Assembly: GCA_036960405.1 (NCBI GenBank)
Contig: JBALWS010000006.1
Coordinates: 1-64,000, forward strand
Length of the DNA stretch: 64,000 nucleotides
Origin: Motiliproteus sp036960405
Lineage (GTDB): Bacteria; Pseudomonadota; Gammaproteobacteria; Pseudomonadales; Balneatricaceae
Direction of reading: 5' to 3'
Shown: positions 31,949 through 40,468 of the stretch, piece after piece
Position numbering within the stretch: the first letter of the stretch is position 1
Layout: every line of letters begins with the position of its first letter
Position numbers and translations under genes: made by a program
Notes under the pieces: model-generated
Seen by the model: the letters and a program-made list of their open reading frames with translations, nothing else
Databases searched by the model: none
What the model was told of the DNA's origin: nothing

Positions 31949-34045
31949 TTAGAACTGGTAGCGAACACCAAATTCAACCAAGCCTGCAGAGTGGTTGGGG
32001 TTTTCGATAGAGGCGGTGTTTGATGTTGCAAACCCACCATCAGCTAGCTCGTACGCCCAGTTATTGTTTTCGTAATCCTCGTAGACAACACGCGCCAAGA
32101 AGGTTGTCTGCTTATCGAAGAAATACTCACCTGACAATTCAACGGTATGGATCTGAGTCTCCGTATCCGGCAGTGCACAAGCTCCGGTTGGAGGTGAAGC
32201 ACAAGCTCCAGTAACCGCGGTACCCGCATTCACCTGACTGTAGCTATCCTCTGTCTCGGTAAAGCGATAACCAAATTTAACCGCCACCAAGTTAGGCACC
32301 GCTTCCCAGTTCAGATCCAGACCCGCCAGAAATGAAGAGTTATCGGTATCAACACTCCAAGCATCCGAAGGCACAGCCCCGGCACCTGGTACACCGGTCT
32401 GGTCGTACTCGAACTGCTGCACCCCGGCATATAAGCTGTAGCTCAGGGTACGCATAGGGCTAGCGCCAAAATCAACGCTGTACATCGAGCCATCCAGCTC
32501 TTGCAAGCCGTAGGCGGTTTCGTTGTAGTCATCGTTCCATTGCTGCAACATCAGACCGATATGGCCGGTACGACCCAACTGGTACTGCAGGTTAACCTGC
32601 CCCTTGATCTGCTCGCGATCAGCAGTATGGTATTTCTGGGCACCAGGGGAAGAGATCCGCCCCGTGCCACCGACAATTTCAACACTTATATGGTCGGGAT
32701 CGTAGGCAGATCCGTCACGATCAGCGATGCTCAGCTTGATGGTACCGCTCAATTTTCCCATCATCGGCAACTTATAGCTGGCCCAGAGCTTGTCTTCGTT
32801 GGTCTTTTCCCGGTTCTGATCGGGGCGCTCGATCTTCTCGTGCTCGTAGCCCAAACCGATCTTAGAGGCGCTGGGCAGACGGTAATAGCCATCAAGCTCT
32901 ACAGACTGCCAGGTGGTATCAAAAGCAGGAGTAGTTCGAGTGCTACCGTTAACGTACTCAGCAGTCGAATTATCTTTATCCTGATAGTTATACTTGGCGT
33001 TAAGCGTTAACTTATTGGTTAAGCGGGAACTAACCCCTAGCCGCGCGATAATATTCTCAACCTTCGCGTCGGCATTTACGCCACCAGAGCCGATAATTTC
33101 TTCGTTCTGCTCGCCTTGATTGTACGCCAAAAACGCGTTGAGCCGAGTAGCCTGGGTAACGCGATAGGTTACATTGGCATGCAGTTGCTGGAATTTATTA
33201 TCGGGCTCCTGAGCCGTTTCAGCAGACGCAGTGTCATGGGTAACCTGATCGCCTGCGTTATCAAACGCAGAAAACTCGTAACCCAGTTGTAGCCGGTAAT
33301 CGTTAGAGCCGTATTCAGCGCCTAGATTAACGTTGCTGGTGGTGTAATCGATCGGATAGAGGTAGAGCGTGGGCTTGTCAAAAGATAGGGTACCGTAATC
33401 ACGTGTTCCGGTCTTATTTTCCTGCGTCGCTCCAGCGCTAAAGCGCCAATTGCTCTTGGTTTGCTTGGCGAACTCAACCCCTACCTTTTCACGTAAAACT
33501 GACACTGCTTCAGAAGTACCGGTCGCCGCGGCTGTAGTTTGATTATAAGGATCACCACCGACAGGGCCTAAATTACTGATAAATTGGCCGTGCAATTGCT
33601 TTTCGATACCGTCGAAGAAGATGCGGAACTTATGATCGCCTTGTTGGCCGCCTTCCAGGCTGAAATCTCTTGACTTAGTACCGAGAGAGTTGCCTTCGGC
33701 TCTGAAGTATTTAGCTGTGCCGTCTTCAAAATCACGCTGCTCAATATCGAAGCCGCCGTCGAGCTGCCAACCCTTTTGGTGCTGGCTGTTATATTCACCG
33801 AATTTGAACGCATCGTCGGTGATGTAACGCAGGCCGATATCGACCGAACTGGTCAACTCATTGGTACGCTGGGTTACCAAGGCGACTTCTGAATAATCCT
33901 CGCCTTCTTCTTCGTCATCATCATAAACCGCCGCCCAGCTCGTCATCGGCGCTGAAACCAACAGTGTGGCGACCAGCATTGACGGCAACTTAATCCAACC
34001 CTTAGGCTCGGAAGACATAGCTACTACACATTGCTTAATTTTCAT
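31949..34045 (-). CDS. MtrB/PioB-family decahaem-associated outer-membrane porin
   Basis: The 698-residue product has an N-terminal signal (ASWAA-type cleavage near residue 38) and an acidic stretch DDDEEEGED. A large beta-barrel follows, with many alternating strands and a C-terminal aromatic end (FGVRYQF, typical for outer-membrane insertion). Stretches like SVDIGLRYITDDAFKFGEYN and the overall length fit the MtrB/PioB family. These proteins sheathe a decahaem cytochrome and pass electrons across the outer membrane. GGAGG eight bases before the ATG supports the start. It is 14 bases downstream of the decahaem gene. The N-terminal CXXC of Shewanella MtrB is absent. Confidence 0.85.
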   Translation of the reverse strand: MKIKQCVVAMSSEPKGWIKLPSMLVATLLVSAPMTSWAAVYDDDEEEGEDYSEVALVTQRTNELTSSVDIGLRYITDDAFKFGEYNSQHQKGWQLDGGFDIEQRDFEDGTAKYFRAEGNSLGTKSRDFSLEGGQQGDHKFRIFFDGIEKQLHGQFISNLGPVGGDPYNQTTAAATGTSEAVSVLREKVGVEFAKQTKSNWRFSAGATQENKTGTRDYGTLSFDKPTLYLYPIDYTTSNVNLGAEYGSNDYRLQLGYEFSAFDNAGDQVTHDTASAETAQEPDNKFQQLHANVTYRVTQATRLNAFLAYNQGEQNEEIIGSGGVNADAKVENIIARLGVSSRLTNKLTLNAKYNYQDKDNSTAEYVNGSTRTTPAFDTTWQSVELDGYYRLPSASKIGLGYEHEKIERPDQNREKTNEDKLWASYKLPMMGKLSGTIKLSIADRDGSAYDPDHISVEIVGGTGRISSPGAQKYHTADREQIKGQVNLQYQLGRTGHIGLMLQQWNDDYNETAYGLQELDGSMYSVDFGASPMRTLSYSLYAGVQQFEYDQTGVPGAGAVPSDAWSVDTDNSSFLAGLDLNWEAVPNLVAVKFGYRFTETEDSYSQVNAGTAVTGACASPPTGACALPDTETQIHTVELSGEYFFDKQTTFLARVVYEDYENNNWAYELADGGFATSNTASIENPNHSAGLVEFGVRYQF

Positions 34046-34059
34046 CTCTGTGTCCTCCG

Positions 34060-35019
34060 TTAGCGTAACAGCTTAGAGCCGTTAGCGTGGTTACTACCAT
34101 GCACCTGTGAATGACACTGCGAACAACCCTTGCCGCCCATAATATTGCCGAATGCACTGAAGCCACCGGGGGTATATTCCAAGTTGGATCCGTCACGCAT
34201 ATTGCTCTGATGACTGTTTTCGGTATGGCACTGCTGGCACAGGAATGGCCGCGCTACTTTCAGCAGCCGCTCGTTAGTACCACCGTGAGCCAAATGACAA
34301 TTGGTACAATCTTCCTGAACCGGCTGATGTTCCCAGATCATCGGACCACGTTTCTCAGCGTGGCAGCTAACACAGGTATCGTTGACGGTGGCTTTAACCA
34401 GCGAGAAGTCATTGCTATTGCCGTGCGGGTTGTGGCAATCGGAGCAAGCGACCTTGCCTTCACGAATCGGGTGACGGTGCGGCTTGTTGGCTTCGATGCG
34501 GGTGTTCTTGTGGCAGGCGAAGCAGACGTCTGCTTCGGTGGTCTTTTTCAGTACCGGATCGCGACTGTTGTGCGAGTTGTGACAATCAGCACAAGTCACA
34601 TCGTCGGCATCGTGGGCGCCGCCAGCCCAGTTCATCACCATGCCATTCTCGTGGCAGTTCAGACAGGAGTTATTACGGTCTTCGGCTGAAGACTTAGCCA
34701 GGTTCGGGCCGTAGTTAACAGTAGGGGGAACGCGCTGTTCGCCTTCAGCCAGTTTCTTGGCGTGCTCGGAGCTAGGTCCGTGACAGGATTCACACGTATT
34801 CTGCTCGGCGGGTGCATTGGGATCGCCGGTTACAAAGTGCGAGGTGTGCAGCACGGAGATCACCGGTGCCTCACTCTTACCACCGTGGCATTTAATACAG
34901 CCTTCGGCTCCGCGTACGGTCAGTTCTTGTGCAACCGGCTCTGCATCTGCCGCCCATACGGGCGTCAACATACAACCGATCAACAGAGCCAAGGCTCCGC
35001 CCAGTCGTCGTAACAACAT
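34060..35019 (-). CDS. Decahaem c-type cytochrome (MtrA/PioA/DmsE family)
   Basis: The 319-residue exported protein (signal ending near VWA-ADAEP) has ten CXXCH motifs: CIKCH, CESCH, CLNCH, CADCH, CFACH, CSDCH, CVSCH, CTNCH, CQQCH and CSQCH. Length and haem count match MtrA/DmsE/MtoA-type cytochromes, which sit in a porin and relay electrons between the periplasm and the cell exterior. The porin gene follows directly. No outer-surface MtrC/OmcA-type cytochrome and no DMSO reductase genes are in the window. Direction (metal reduction or iron oxidation) cannot be read from sequence alone. Confidence 0.93.
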   Translation of the reverse strand: MLLRRLGGALALLIGCMLTPVWAADAEPVAQELTVRGAEGCIKCHGGKSEAPVISVLHTSHFVTGDPNAPAEQNTCESCHGPSSEHAKKLAEGEQRVPPTVNYGPNLAKSSAEDRNNSCLNCHENGMVMNWAGGAHDADDVTCADCHNSHNSRDPVLKKTTEADVCFACHKNTRIEANKPHRHPIREGKVACSDCHNPHGNSNDFSLVKATVNDTCVSCHAEKRGPMIWEHQPVQEDCTNCHLAHGGTNERLLKVARPFLCQQCHTENSHQSNMRDGSNLEYTPGGFSAFGNIMGGKGCSQCHSQVHGSNHANGSKLLR

Positions 35020-35190
35020 GATTTTTCCCCTTCGTTTAAATGTATTCTCACGGCGGGCTTATTTTGCCCGGCCTATGAGTACAACCATTCAACGCAGAAT
35101 ATTGACAGCAGGATTGTTACTGCGGAACTTTCTACTTCTGAACAGCCTGTCGTGTAATAGTCTTTTCAAGGCTTCTTAAGAAACGGACTA

Positions 35191-35214
35191 TTTACACTAA
35201 CTAAAGAGTGTAAA
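35191..35214. promoter_or_regulatory. Inverted repeat upstream of the decahaem gene
   Basis: TTTACACT (35191-35198) and AGTGTAAA (35207-35214) are perfect arms separated by eight bases, about 170 bases upstream of the decahaem start in the 409-base gene-free region 35020-35428. It is a possible operator for an unidentified dimeric regulator. It is not followed by a T run. Confidence 0.4.
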
Positions 35215-35307
35215 GAAAAAGTAAAGATGGGGGTATTGCTGCAGCGGGCTAATTCCACATTTCTTGTGACTTTAGGGAACTTTTTTGTCCGAGATCAATA
35301 CACAATT

Positions 35308-35322
35308 CGAGAATGATTCTCA
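35308..35322. promoter_or_regulatory. Fur-box-like site
   Basis: CGAGAATGATTCTCA fits the 7-1-7 Fur pattern TGATAATNATTATCA at 12 of 14 informative positions or nearly so, with a perfect 13-base core palindrome (35309-35321). It lies 290 bases upstream of the decahaem gene. A weak Fnr-like match (8 of 10) lies at 35285-35298. If functional, it links the conduit to iron status. Confidence 0.45.
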
Positions 35323-35376
35323 GTTATGTAAATAACCAACAATAATCGCCTGTTAACAACGGCTTTGGGTAGAAAT

Positions 35377-35404
35377 AAAAAAGGCAGACTGAGCAGCCTG
35401 CCTT
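35377..35404 (-). terminator. Intrinsic terminator of the haem protein gene at 35429
   Basis: On the minus strand AAGGCAG pairs with CTGCCTT, followed by a T run. It separates the upstream cytochrome b561 - chemoreceptor - haem protein unit from the decahaem operon. Confidence 0.75.
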
Positions 35405-35428
35405 GTTGTCTATCAACGATTAAGCCGC

Positions 35429-36382
35429 TTACTGGTTAGCGATCAAGTCGCCGTCACCACCATCGATGGTCAGCTTGTAGTGGAACGAAGTCATATGGTA
35501 CCGGCCTGCGGTGTTCTGATCGTGTAGCGCCACGCCGAAGTTGTAGGTTTTACCGGTTTCCAACGTTTTCATGCCAGTACCGCCAGCCATCGGGCGACTG
35601 AATTCAACCACCCAGTTACCACCCGCTTCAGAGGCGTTGACACTAATGGCTGGTGTCGGGCGCTCAAAACGATCTTTGAGCACGTAACCATCGAGTGCCT
35701 GGGCTGGCTGACCTGAGTTCAGGCGTGCTTGCCAGTATTCGATAAAGGTTCCGGCGGCAACCAACGCATCGATCTCGGCATCGCTCTTGAGGTTATCACC
35801 ACCGCCTTTCTTCTTGCTCATTTTGGTACGCGAGTCGGTGATGTACTTCTGCTTGTCGCCGTCTGCGGGCATCTTCTTGGCATCGATATGGCACATCGCC
35901 CAGCAGCCACCGGCAGTGAACTCTTCGATTGCGCCATCTTCGAGCATGATGGTCACCTTGCTCTCGAAATCGGCATCTTGCTTCTCTGCAGCAGCGCCTG
36001 CGGCTTTGGGCCACTCCAGGCGGATATGTAGATTAGTGCCGTCATTGGCAGCCTGAGCCTTCACCGTAGTATGGCCACGACGTCCACCCAGGGGCGCAGA
36101 CTCGGTGTCCTTGCCTTTGACGATCAATGGACCGTAAGAGGACTCATCGCCTTTATGGCACTCTATGCAGGTCTTCTTACGCTTTTTATAACGTGCCGCG
36201 CCATCATGCTTGCGCTTAGAGTACATCCACTCCAGCGAGGTCTCGCCAGGGAAAAAAACCTCAACATCGGCCGTTTTAGCCGCCGACCAATCAACCGCAA
36301 CAGCGGGTAAACTGACCACACTCAACAGTGCCGCTGATACGACAGTCGCAGCCAAGCCCTTTTTCATTGTTTGGTTCAACAC
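35429..36382 (-). CDS. Exported c-type haem protein, ethylbenzene-dehydrogenase-related family, copy 2
   Basis: The 317-residue product is paralogous to the gene at 30708 over its whole length: signal peptide (AVA-VDWSA), FFPGETSLEWMYSKRKHDGAA, haem motif CIECH (72-76), SAPLGGRRGH, the unusual C-W-A-M-C-H (160-165, CX3CH), and a matching C-terminus with TYNFGVALHDQNTAGRYHM. AAGGAG eight bases before GTG 36382 decides for that start. It lies between the chemoreceptor gene and the decahaem gene, and is probably co-transcribed with the former. A periplasmic electron-transfer role is inferred. Confidence 0.75.
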   Translation of the reverse strand: MLNQTMKKGLAATVVSAALLSVVSLPAVAVDWSAAKTADVEVFFPGETSLEWMYSKRKHDGAARYKKRKKTCIECHKGDESSYGPLIVKGKDTESAPLGGRRGHTTVKAQAANDGTNLHIRLEWPKAAGAAAEKQDADFESKVTIMLEDGAIEEFTAGGCWAMCHIDAKKMPADGDKQKYITDSRTKMSKKKGGGDNLKSDAEIDALVAAGTFIEYWQARLNSGQPAQALDGYVLKDRFERPTPAISVNASEAGGNWVVEFSRPMAGGTGMKTLETGKTYNFGVALHDQNTAGRYHMTSFHYKLTIDGGDGDLIANQ

Positions 36383-36413
36383 GTTTACTACTCCTTTGCG
36401 ATAGCCTTGCTGG

Positions 36414-38030
36414 CTAGCGCTCCAATTTAAACTGCCTAATCAGCGATTCCAGCTGGTCAGCACGCGCACGAAGCTGTTGACTGACCTCCAAGCTTCCCTT
36501 GGCCCTTGCTGCCGTGCCTTCGGAAATATTACTGATCTCACCAATATTGAAATTGATCTGTTCGGCAACGCTATTTTGCTCGTCAGAGGCGCTGGCCATC
36601 TGGTCGTTCATCTTATTAATGTCGTTCAGGTGGCCGACAATATCCTGCAGCGTGTCGACCGCTTTCTCTGCTTCGGCAATTCCCTGCTGGGCTGTAATCC
36701 GCGACGGCTCAACCATCTCAATCGCCTGATGGGTTTCACTCTGCAGTTCGTCGATCACCAGCTTGATCTCTTTGGTGGAGCCATGGGTCTTGTTAGCCAA
36801 GCTGCGAACCTCATCGGCAACCACCGCAAAGCCTCGCCCCATCTCTCCAGCACGTGCTGCTTCGATCGCGGCATTAAGCGCCAGCAAATTGGTTTGCGCA
36901 GCGATGCCGTTGATCACATCCAGAACCGAGCCCACTTTGTCACTCTTTTCGCCAACACGCTGAATCACGCTAGCTGTGCGCTCAATCTCTGCCGCCAGAT
37001 CGTTGAGTGCCTTAATCGAGGTCTGCATTACCACCACGCTTTCACGCGCCAGACGACTGGTATCTTCGGAGGCCTGACGGCTAACATTGGCATCTTGCAT
37101 CACTTCTGCAGAGGCGACCTGCATCTGCTCCATCGCCTCGGCGACCTGCTGGGTACCGCTATTTTGGCGCATCACATTTTCTAGCGTTTCGCGCGATCCA
37201 TCGGCGATATGACCCGCCTCGCTGTTGACCTCAACCACCTCTTCGCGGACCTGCTTGAGGCTATTCTGGAAGGTATCGAGCATGCTATTACACGCCAGCG
37301 CAACCATCCCCACTTCGTCCTTACTGTGTATCGGCGCCCGCTGAGTCAGATCTGAATTGGATTCTATCGTCGACAAGGCGGTGCTCAGTCCGCGTAGCGG
37401 CCGAGTCATAACTCGATTCAACAGCACAACAATCAGCACCACGCCCAGCGCGAACAAGCCAATCATGATCAAGCTGGAACGGGTGATATTGCCTTCAATA
37501 ATCTGATCAAACTCATCCAGCGAGTAAGTCACCCTGATCGCACCAATGATGGTTCCCTCTTCGGTCACCTCTTCGTGGCAGCCCATGCACTCAACACCAC
37601 GAAACAGCTCCAGTGCAGGGATAGGAAACATGCGAGTCAAAGTGCGGCCGTTGTCGGTCTGCTGAACTAAGGTAAATTCTTCGCCCTGCAGCGCGCGTTG
37701 CTCATACTCATCACGCGGGTATTGATCCTCAAACCCTTCACCCCATTCATCGTCAAGTACGTCTGAGCGAAGAATCCGGGCTTCGATGATGCCCTTTTGC
37801 TCCATCATTTTGTTCTGCAGGATATCCCGATCCTCCATCTCATCGTTGATCATCATGATGTTGAGGTTGTCGAGGTAGAAAAAAGCGGTCATCTCACTTT
37901 GGGACAGGATCATGTCAAACGCTAGCTGGCGCTCACTTCGAAAAGTGTTGAGCAGCGAGATCGACACCACCAACATCGTAACAACAATAAGACAAGCGAT
38001 TACTTTGGTCTGAATCGATAGATTCTTCAT
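36414..38030 (-). CDS. Methyl-accepting chemotaxis protein with a periplasmic haem c motif
   Basis: The 538-residue product has an N-terminal membrane segment (about 8-27) and a periplasmic sensor (about 28-180) containing C-M-G-C-H at 148-152. The sensor resembles Tll0287-like/DUF3365 single-haem domains. A second membrane segment (about 184-205) is followed by a HAMP domain and the cytoplasmic signalling hairpin around NLLALNAAIEAARAGEMGRG. A covalently bound haem would make it a redox or gas sensor for taxis. It lies between the cytochrome b561 gene and a haem protein gene, so it may guide cells toward the acceptors or donors used by this locus. Confidence 0.87.
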   Translation of the reverse strand: MKNLSIQTKVIACLIVVTMLVVSISLLNTFRSERQLAFDMILSQSEMTAFFYLDNLNIMMINDEMEDRDILQNKMMEQKGIIEARILRSDVLDDEWGEGFEDQYPRDEYEQRALQGEEFTLVQQTDNGRTLTRMFPIPALELFRGVECMGCHEEVTEEGTIIGAIRVTYSLDEFDQIIEGNITRSSLIMIGLFALGVVLIVVLLNRVMTRPLRGLSTALSTIESNSDLTQRAPIHSKDEVGMVALACNSMLDTFQNSLKQVREEVVEVNSEAGHIADGSRETLENVMRQNSGTQQVAEAMEQMQVASAEVMQDANVSRQASEDTSRLARESVVVMQTSIKALNDLAAEIERTASVIQRVGEKSDKVGSVLDVINGIAAQTNLLALNAAIEAARAGEMGRGFAVVADEVRSLANKTHGSTKEIKLVIDELQSETHQAIEMVEPSRITAQQGIAEAEKAVDTLQDIVGHLNDINKMNDQMASASDEQNSVAEQINFNIGEISNISEGTAARAKGSLEVSQQLRARADQLESLIRQFKLER

Positions 38031-38062
38031 ACTACCTCTACGAAAATTCCTAGCACCGCAAT

Positions 38063-38611
38063 TTAGACAGACTTACGCTTAAGCTTGGACATCAGCCAGT
38101 GACTCAACGCGCCTGAAATATGTAAGCTCAGCAATATATAGATCGGCCACTTAAGAAACAAATGAACTTCTTCGCTGTAATAAGCCATATCATCGGCCAA
38201 GATCCCTTCATCGATATCCAAGATCTGCTCACTCAACTCGATCGCCCCAACGCCAAACAAACTGAGCTGACCGCCTTCCCACAGCTGCCCGAGGATACCG
38301 CTTAGCGGCACCATCACCATCAAGAGGTACAAAGCCCAATGGTTGGTTCGAGCCGCTAAGGCCTGCCAGCGGCTATCGAAGTGGGTGCGCCGTTCCGGAT
38401 AAGCAACGACCCAACCGATGCGAAAAAAAAGCAGCACCACGAATGCCACCCCAAAACCGACATGCCAAAAATCCAGCACCTCTCGCTGATCGCTACTTTC
38501 GGCAAAATCGGTCCAAATATCGGTCCCGACGACCATCAGGATAAAAATAACCGCCGCCAGCCAGTGCAGCCATCGACCAATCAGGTAGGAGGTATCGTTT
38601 GATAGCGACAT
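38063..38611 (-). CDS. Cytochrome b561 (dihaem, inner membrane)
   Basis: The product has about 182 residues and four hydrophobic segments with the histidines expected for two b haems (RWLHWLAAV near the N-terminus, DFWHVGFG, ARTNHWALYLL, LSLHISGALSHW near the C-terminus). Such proteins pass electrons between quinols and periplasmic cytochromes. The start is taken at MSLSND (38611); an alternative lies four codons upstream at 38623. It is first of the unit b561 - chemoreceptor - haem protein and has an Fnr-like box 67 bases upstream. Confidence 0.82.
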   Translation of the reverse strand: MSLSNDTSYLIGRWLHWLAAVIFILMVVGTDIWTDFAESSDQREVLDFWHVGFGVAFVVLLFFRIGWVVAYPERRTHFDSRWQALAARTNHWALYLLMVMVPLSGILGQLWEGGQLSLFGVGAIELSEQILDIDEGILADDMAYYSEEVHLFLKWPIYILLSLHISGALSHWLMSKLKRKSV

Positions 38612-38677
38612 GTAGAAAACCAATGCTTCCGTACTATGGAATGATGCTGAAGTGTAACAAAATACCGTTTTAAGGCG

Positions 38678-38691
38678 ATGATTTAAATCAA
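38678..38691. promoter_or_regulatory. Fnr/Anr-box-like site
   Basis: Read on the minus strand, TTGAT-TTAA-ATCAT matches the Fnr consensus TTGATNNNNATCAA at nine of ten positions. It lies 67 bases upstream of the cytochrome b561 start, which fits activation from about -41 of a promoter near 38643. It suggests oxygen-dependent expression of the cytochrome locus. Confidence 0.55.
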
Positions 38692-38866
38692 ATCCCTATA
38701 GTAAACCCTAAAATATTGTGCTCGATTGCTTCTTTTCCGTCAGCACCGGCACGTGCGCCAGCACCGAGTCACGCCGCCCAGACGCTGGCAATTAGCCACG
38801 CGAATAAAATCACTTGCAATATCCTCTGAAACCATGTTTAATGCGCGCCACGTCAGAAATGACGAT

Positions 38867-38953
38867 GCAGATGTGGCGGAATTGGTAGACGCGCTAGCTT
38901 CAGGTGCTAGTGTACGTAAGTACGTGGGAGTTCGAGTCTCCCCATCTGCACCA
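38867..38953 (+). tRNA. tRNA-Leu (anticodon CAG)
   Basis: The acceptor arms GCAGATG (38867-38873) and CATCTGC (38943-38949) pair. An A discriminator and encoded CCA follow. The anticodon stem CTAGC / GCTAG encloses TTCAGGT, giving anticodon CAG. A long variable arm (TGTACGTAAGTACGT) is as expected for leucine, and the T arm has GGGAG-TTCGAGT-CTCCC. No integrated element is seen next to it. Confidence 0.95.
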
Positions 38954-39134
38954 ATCACTAGAACACCTCCTTAGTAGCAAGACACTCCTAGTAAACATGC
39001 GTATCTGTACTCGAAACTCGAGTGCTATCGCTAATACGTCACAACGCCCGAAGCATCTACATACTCTCCAGCCAACCGCTGTTGCCAAGCTATACCACGG
39101 CTGATTCAGCAACGGCCTGGTTGTCGAACTGTTC

Positions 39135-39147
39135 GTTATAACATAAC
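39135..39147. promoter_or_regulatory. Zur-box-like operator
   Basis: GTTATAACATAAC is a GTTAT-N3-ATAAC palindrome like the core of gammaproteobacterial Zur operators. It ends 29 bases before the zur start codon and would allow zinc-dependent autoregulation of zur-znuCB. Confidence 0.6.
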
Positions 39148-39176
39148 ATTATTGTTTTTCGACGATACAACCCCCC

Positions 39177-39692
39177 ATGCCGAACCAACCCGCTTCAGAT
39201 GATCTGACCGCCTTTTGCTGCAACCATGACCATCACCAGTGTATCGATCAAGCGCTTAACAAAGCCAAAACGCTGTGCAAAGAGCACTGTGCCCGGCTGA
39301 CTCCGGTGCGCGAGCGAGTGTTGGAGCTGATCTGGCAAAGTCATAAACCGCTTGGGGCATACCAAATTCTTGAACAACTGGCACGGGATGGGTTTAATTC
39401 AGCCCCGCCTACGGTTTATCGGGCGTTAGAGTTCCTGCTCGAACAAGGTCTGGCCCACCGCATCGCGTCGCTCAACGCCTTCATCGGCTGTGCGCATCCA
39501 GAGCGGCGCCACCAAGGCTATTTTCTGATCTGCCGTCACTGCGGCAGCGCCCAAGAACTGCCTGCAGAGACCCTGACCAAACCACTGAAGCAACACGCCC
39601 AAGCGCAAGGATTTAAAGTCGAATCGGAAACGGTCGAGCTGTCCGGGCTATGCCCCAACTGCCAAGCTTCGACTCAGGATCCAAGCCGATGA
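39177..39692 (+). CDS. zur: Zinc uptake regulator, Fur family
   Basis: The 171-residue product has a winged-helix domain with RLTPVRERVLELI and APPTVYRALEFLLEQGLAHRI, which is nearly identical in pattern to E. coli Zur. Zinc ligands lie in CRHCGSAQE and LCPNCQ. The N-terminus carries extra Cys/His (CCNHDHHQC). It represses zinc uptake genes when zinc is sufficient. The stop codon overlaps the znuC start, so it is the first gene of a zur-znuC-znuB operon. Confidence 0.92.
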   Translation: MPNQPASDDLTAFCCNHDHHQCIDQALNKAKTLCKEHCARLTPVRERVLELIWQSHKPLGAYQILEQLARDGFNSAPPTVYRALEFLLEQGLAHRIASLNAFIGCAHPERRHQGYFLICRHCGSAQELPAETLTKPLKQHAQAQGFKVESETVELSGLCPNCQASTQDPSR

Positions 39693-40468
39693 GCGCATTG
39701 ATCACGATGGAGCAGGTCAACCTGTCGCGCGGCGGTCGGTCGATTCTGGCCAATATCAACCTGCAACTCGAAGCGGAAAAAATTGTTACGCTGATCGGCC
39801 CTAACGGTTCGGGGAAATCGACCCTGGTGCGACTGCTGTTAGGGTTACTCAAGCCCGACAGCGGCCAGGTCAGCCGCCAACCCCGGCTGCGGATCGGCTA
39901 CATGCCGCAAAAATTGCATATCGATGCCACCCTGCCACTGACCGTACGCCGCTTTCTACAGTTAGCCGGCCGCTATCAAGAGACGGAACTGCAACAAGCG
40001 CTGGTGCAAGTAGGAGCCGACCACCTGCTCGGCAATCCGATGCAGCAACTCTCGGGCGGCGAGACCCAACGAGTGCTATTGGCTCGAGCACTGCTGCGCC
40101 AGCCGCAGCTACTGATTCTCGATGAACCGGTGCAAGGCGTCGACGTCAACGGTCAGATCGAGCTCTATGCGCTGATTGCCGAGCTGCGCCAGCGCTTCGG
40201 CTGTGGGGTACTGATGGTCTCGCACGACCTGCACCTGGTGATGGCCAGCACCGATACCGTGGTCTGCCTCAACCACCATATCTGCTGCTCGGGCCATCCC
40301 GAACAGGTCAGCAACGACCCCTCCTATATTGAGCTGTTCGGCAGCAAAGGGGCCGATAACCTGGCGCTGTATAACCACCAGCATAACCATCGTCACGATG
40401 ACCACGGCAATGTCATCAGCGATCACCCCCACGTACCCAGTGATGACTGCTGCGGAGGCTCCCACTGA
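39689..40468 (+). CDS. znuC: Zinc ABC transporter ATP-binding protein
   Basis: The 259-residue product has Walker A GPNGSGKST, signature LSGGETQRVLLARALL and Walker B LLILDEPVQGVDV. The C-terminal tail is His-rich (NHQHNHRHDDHG), as in ZnuC proteins. The start at 39689 overlaps the zur stop; a longer frame begins inside zur. It forms the importer with ZnuB. The binding protein ZnuA is not in this window. Confidence 0.93.
   Translation: MSALITMEQVNLSRGGRSILANINLQLEAEKIVTLIGPNGSGKSTLVRLLLGLLKPDSGQVSRQPRLRIGYMPQKLHIDATLPLTVRRFLQLAGRYQETELQQALVQVGADHLLGNPMQQLSGGETQRVLLARALLRQPQLLILDEPVQGVDVNGQIELYALIAELRQRFGCGVLMVSHDLHLVMASTDTVVCLNHHICCSGHPEQVSNDPSYIELFGSKGADNLALYNHQHNHRHDDHGNVISDHPHVPSDDCCGGSH

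Noticed and set aside
34060..35019. Decahaem cytochrome as part of an extracellular DMSO reductase (DmsEF)
   Set aside because: No dmsA or dmsB gene lies in the neighbourhood. It is kept as an MtrA/PioA/DmsE-family conduit of unknown direction.
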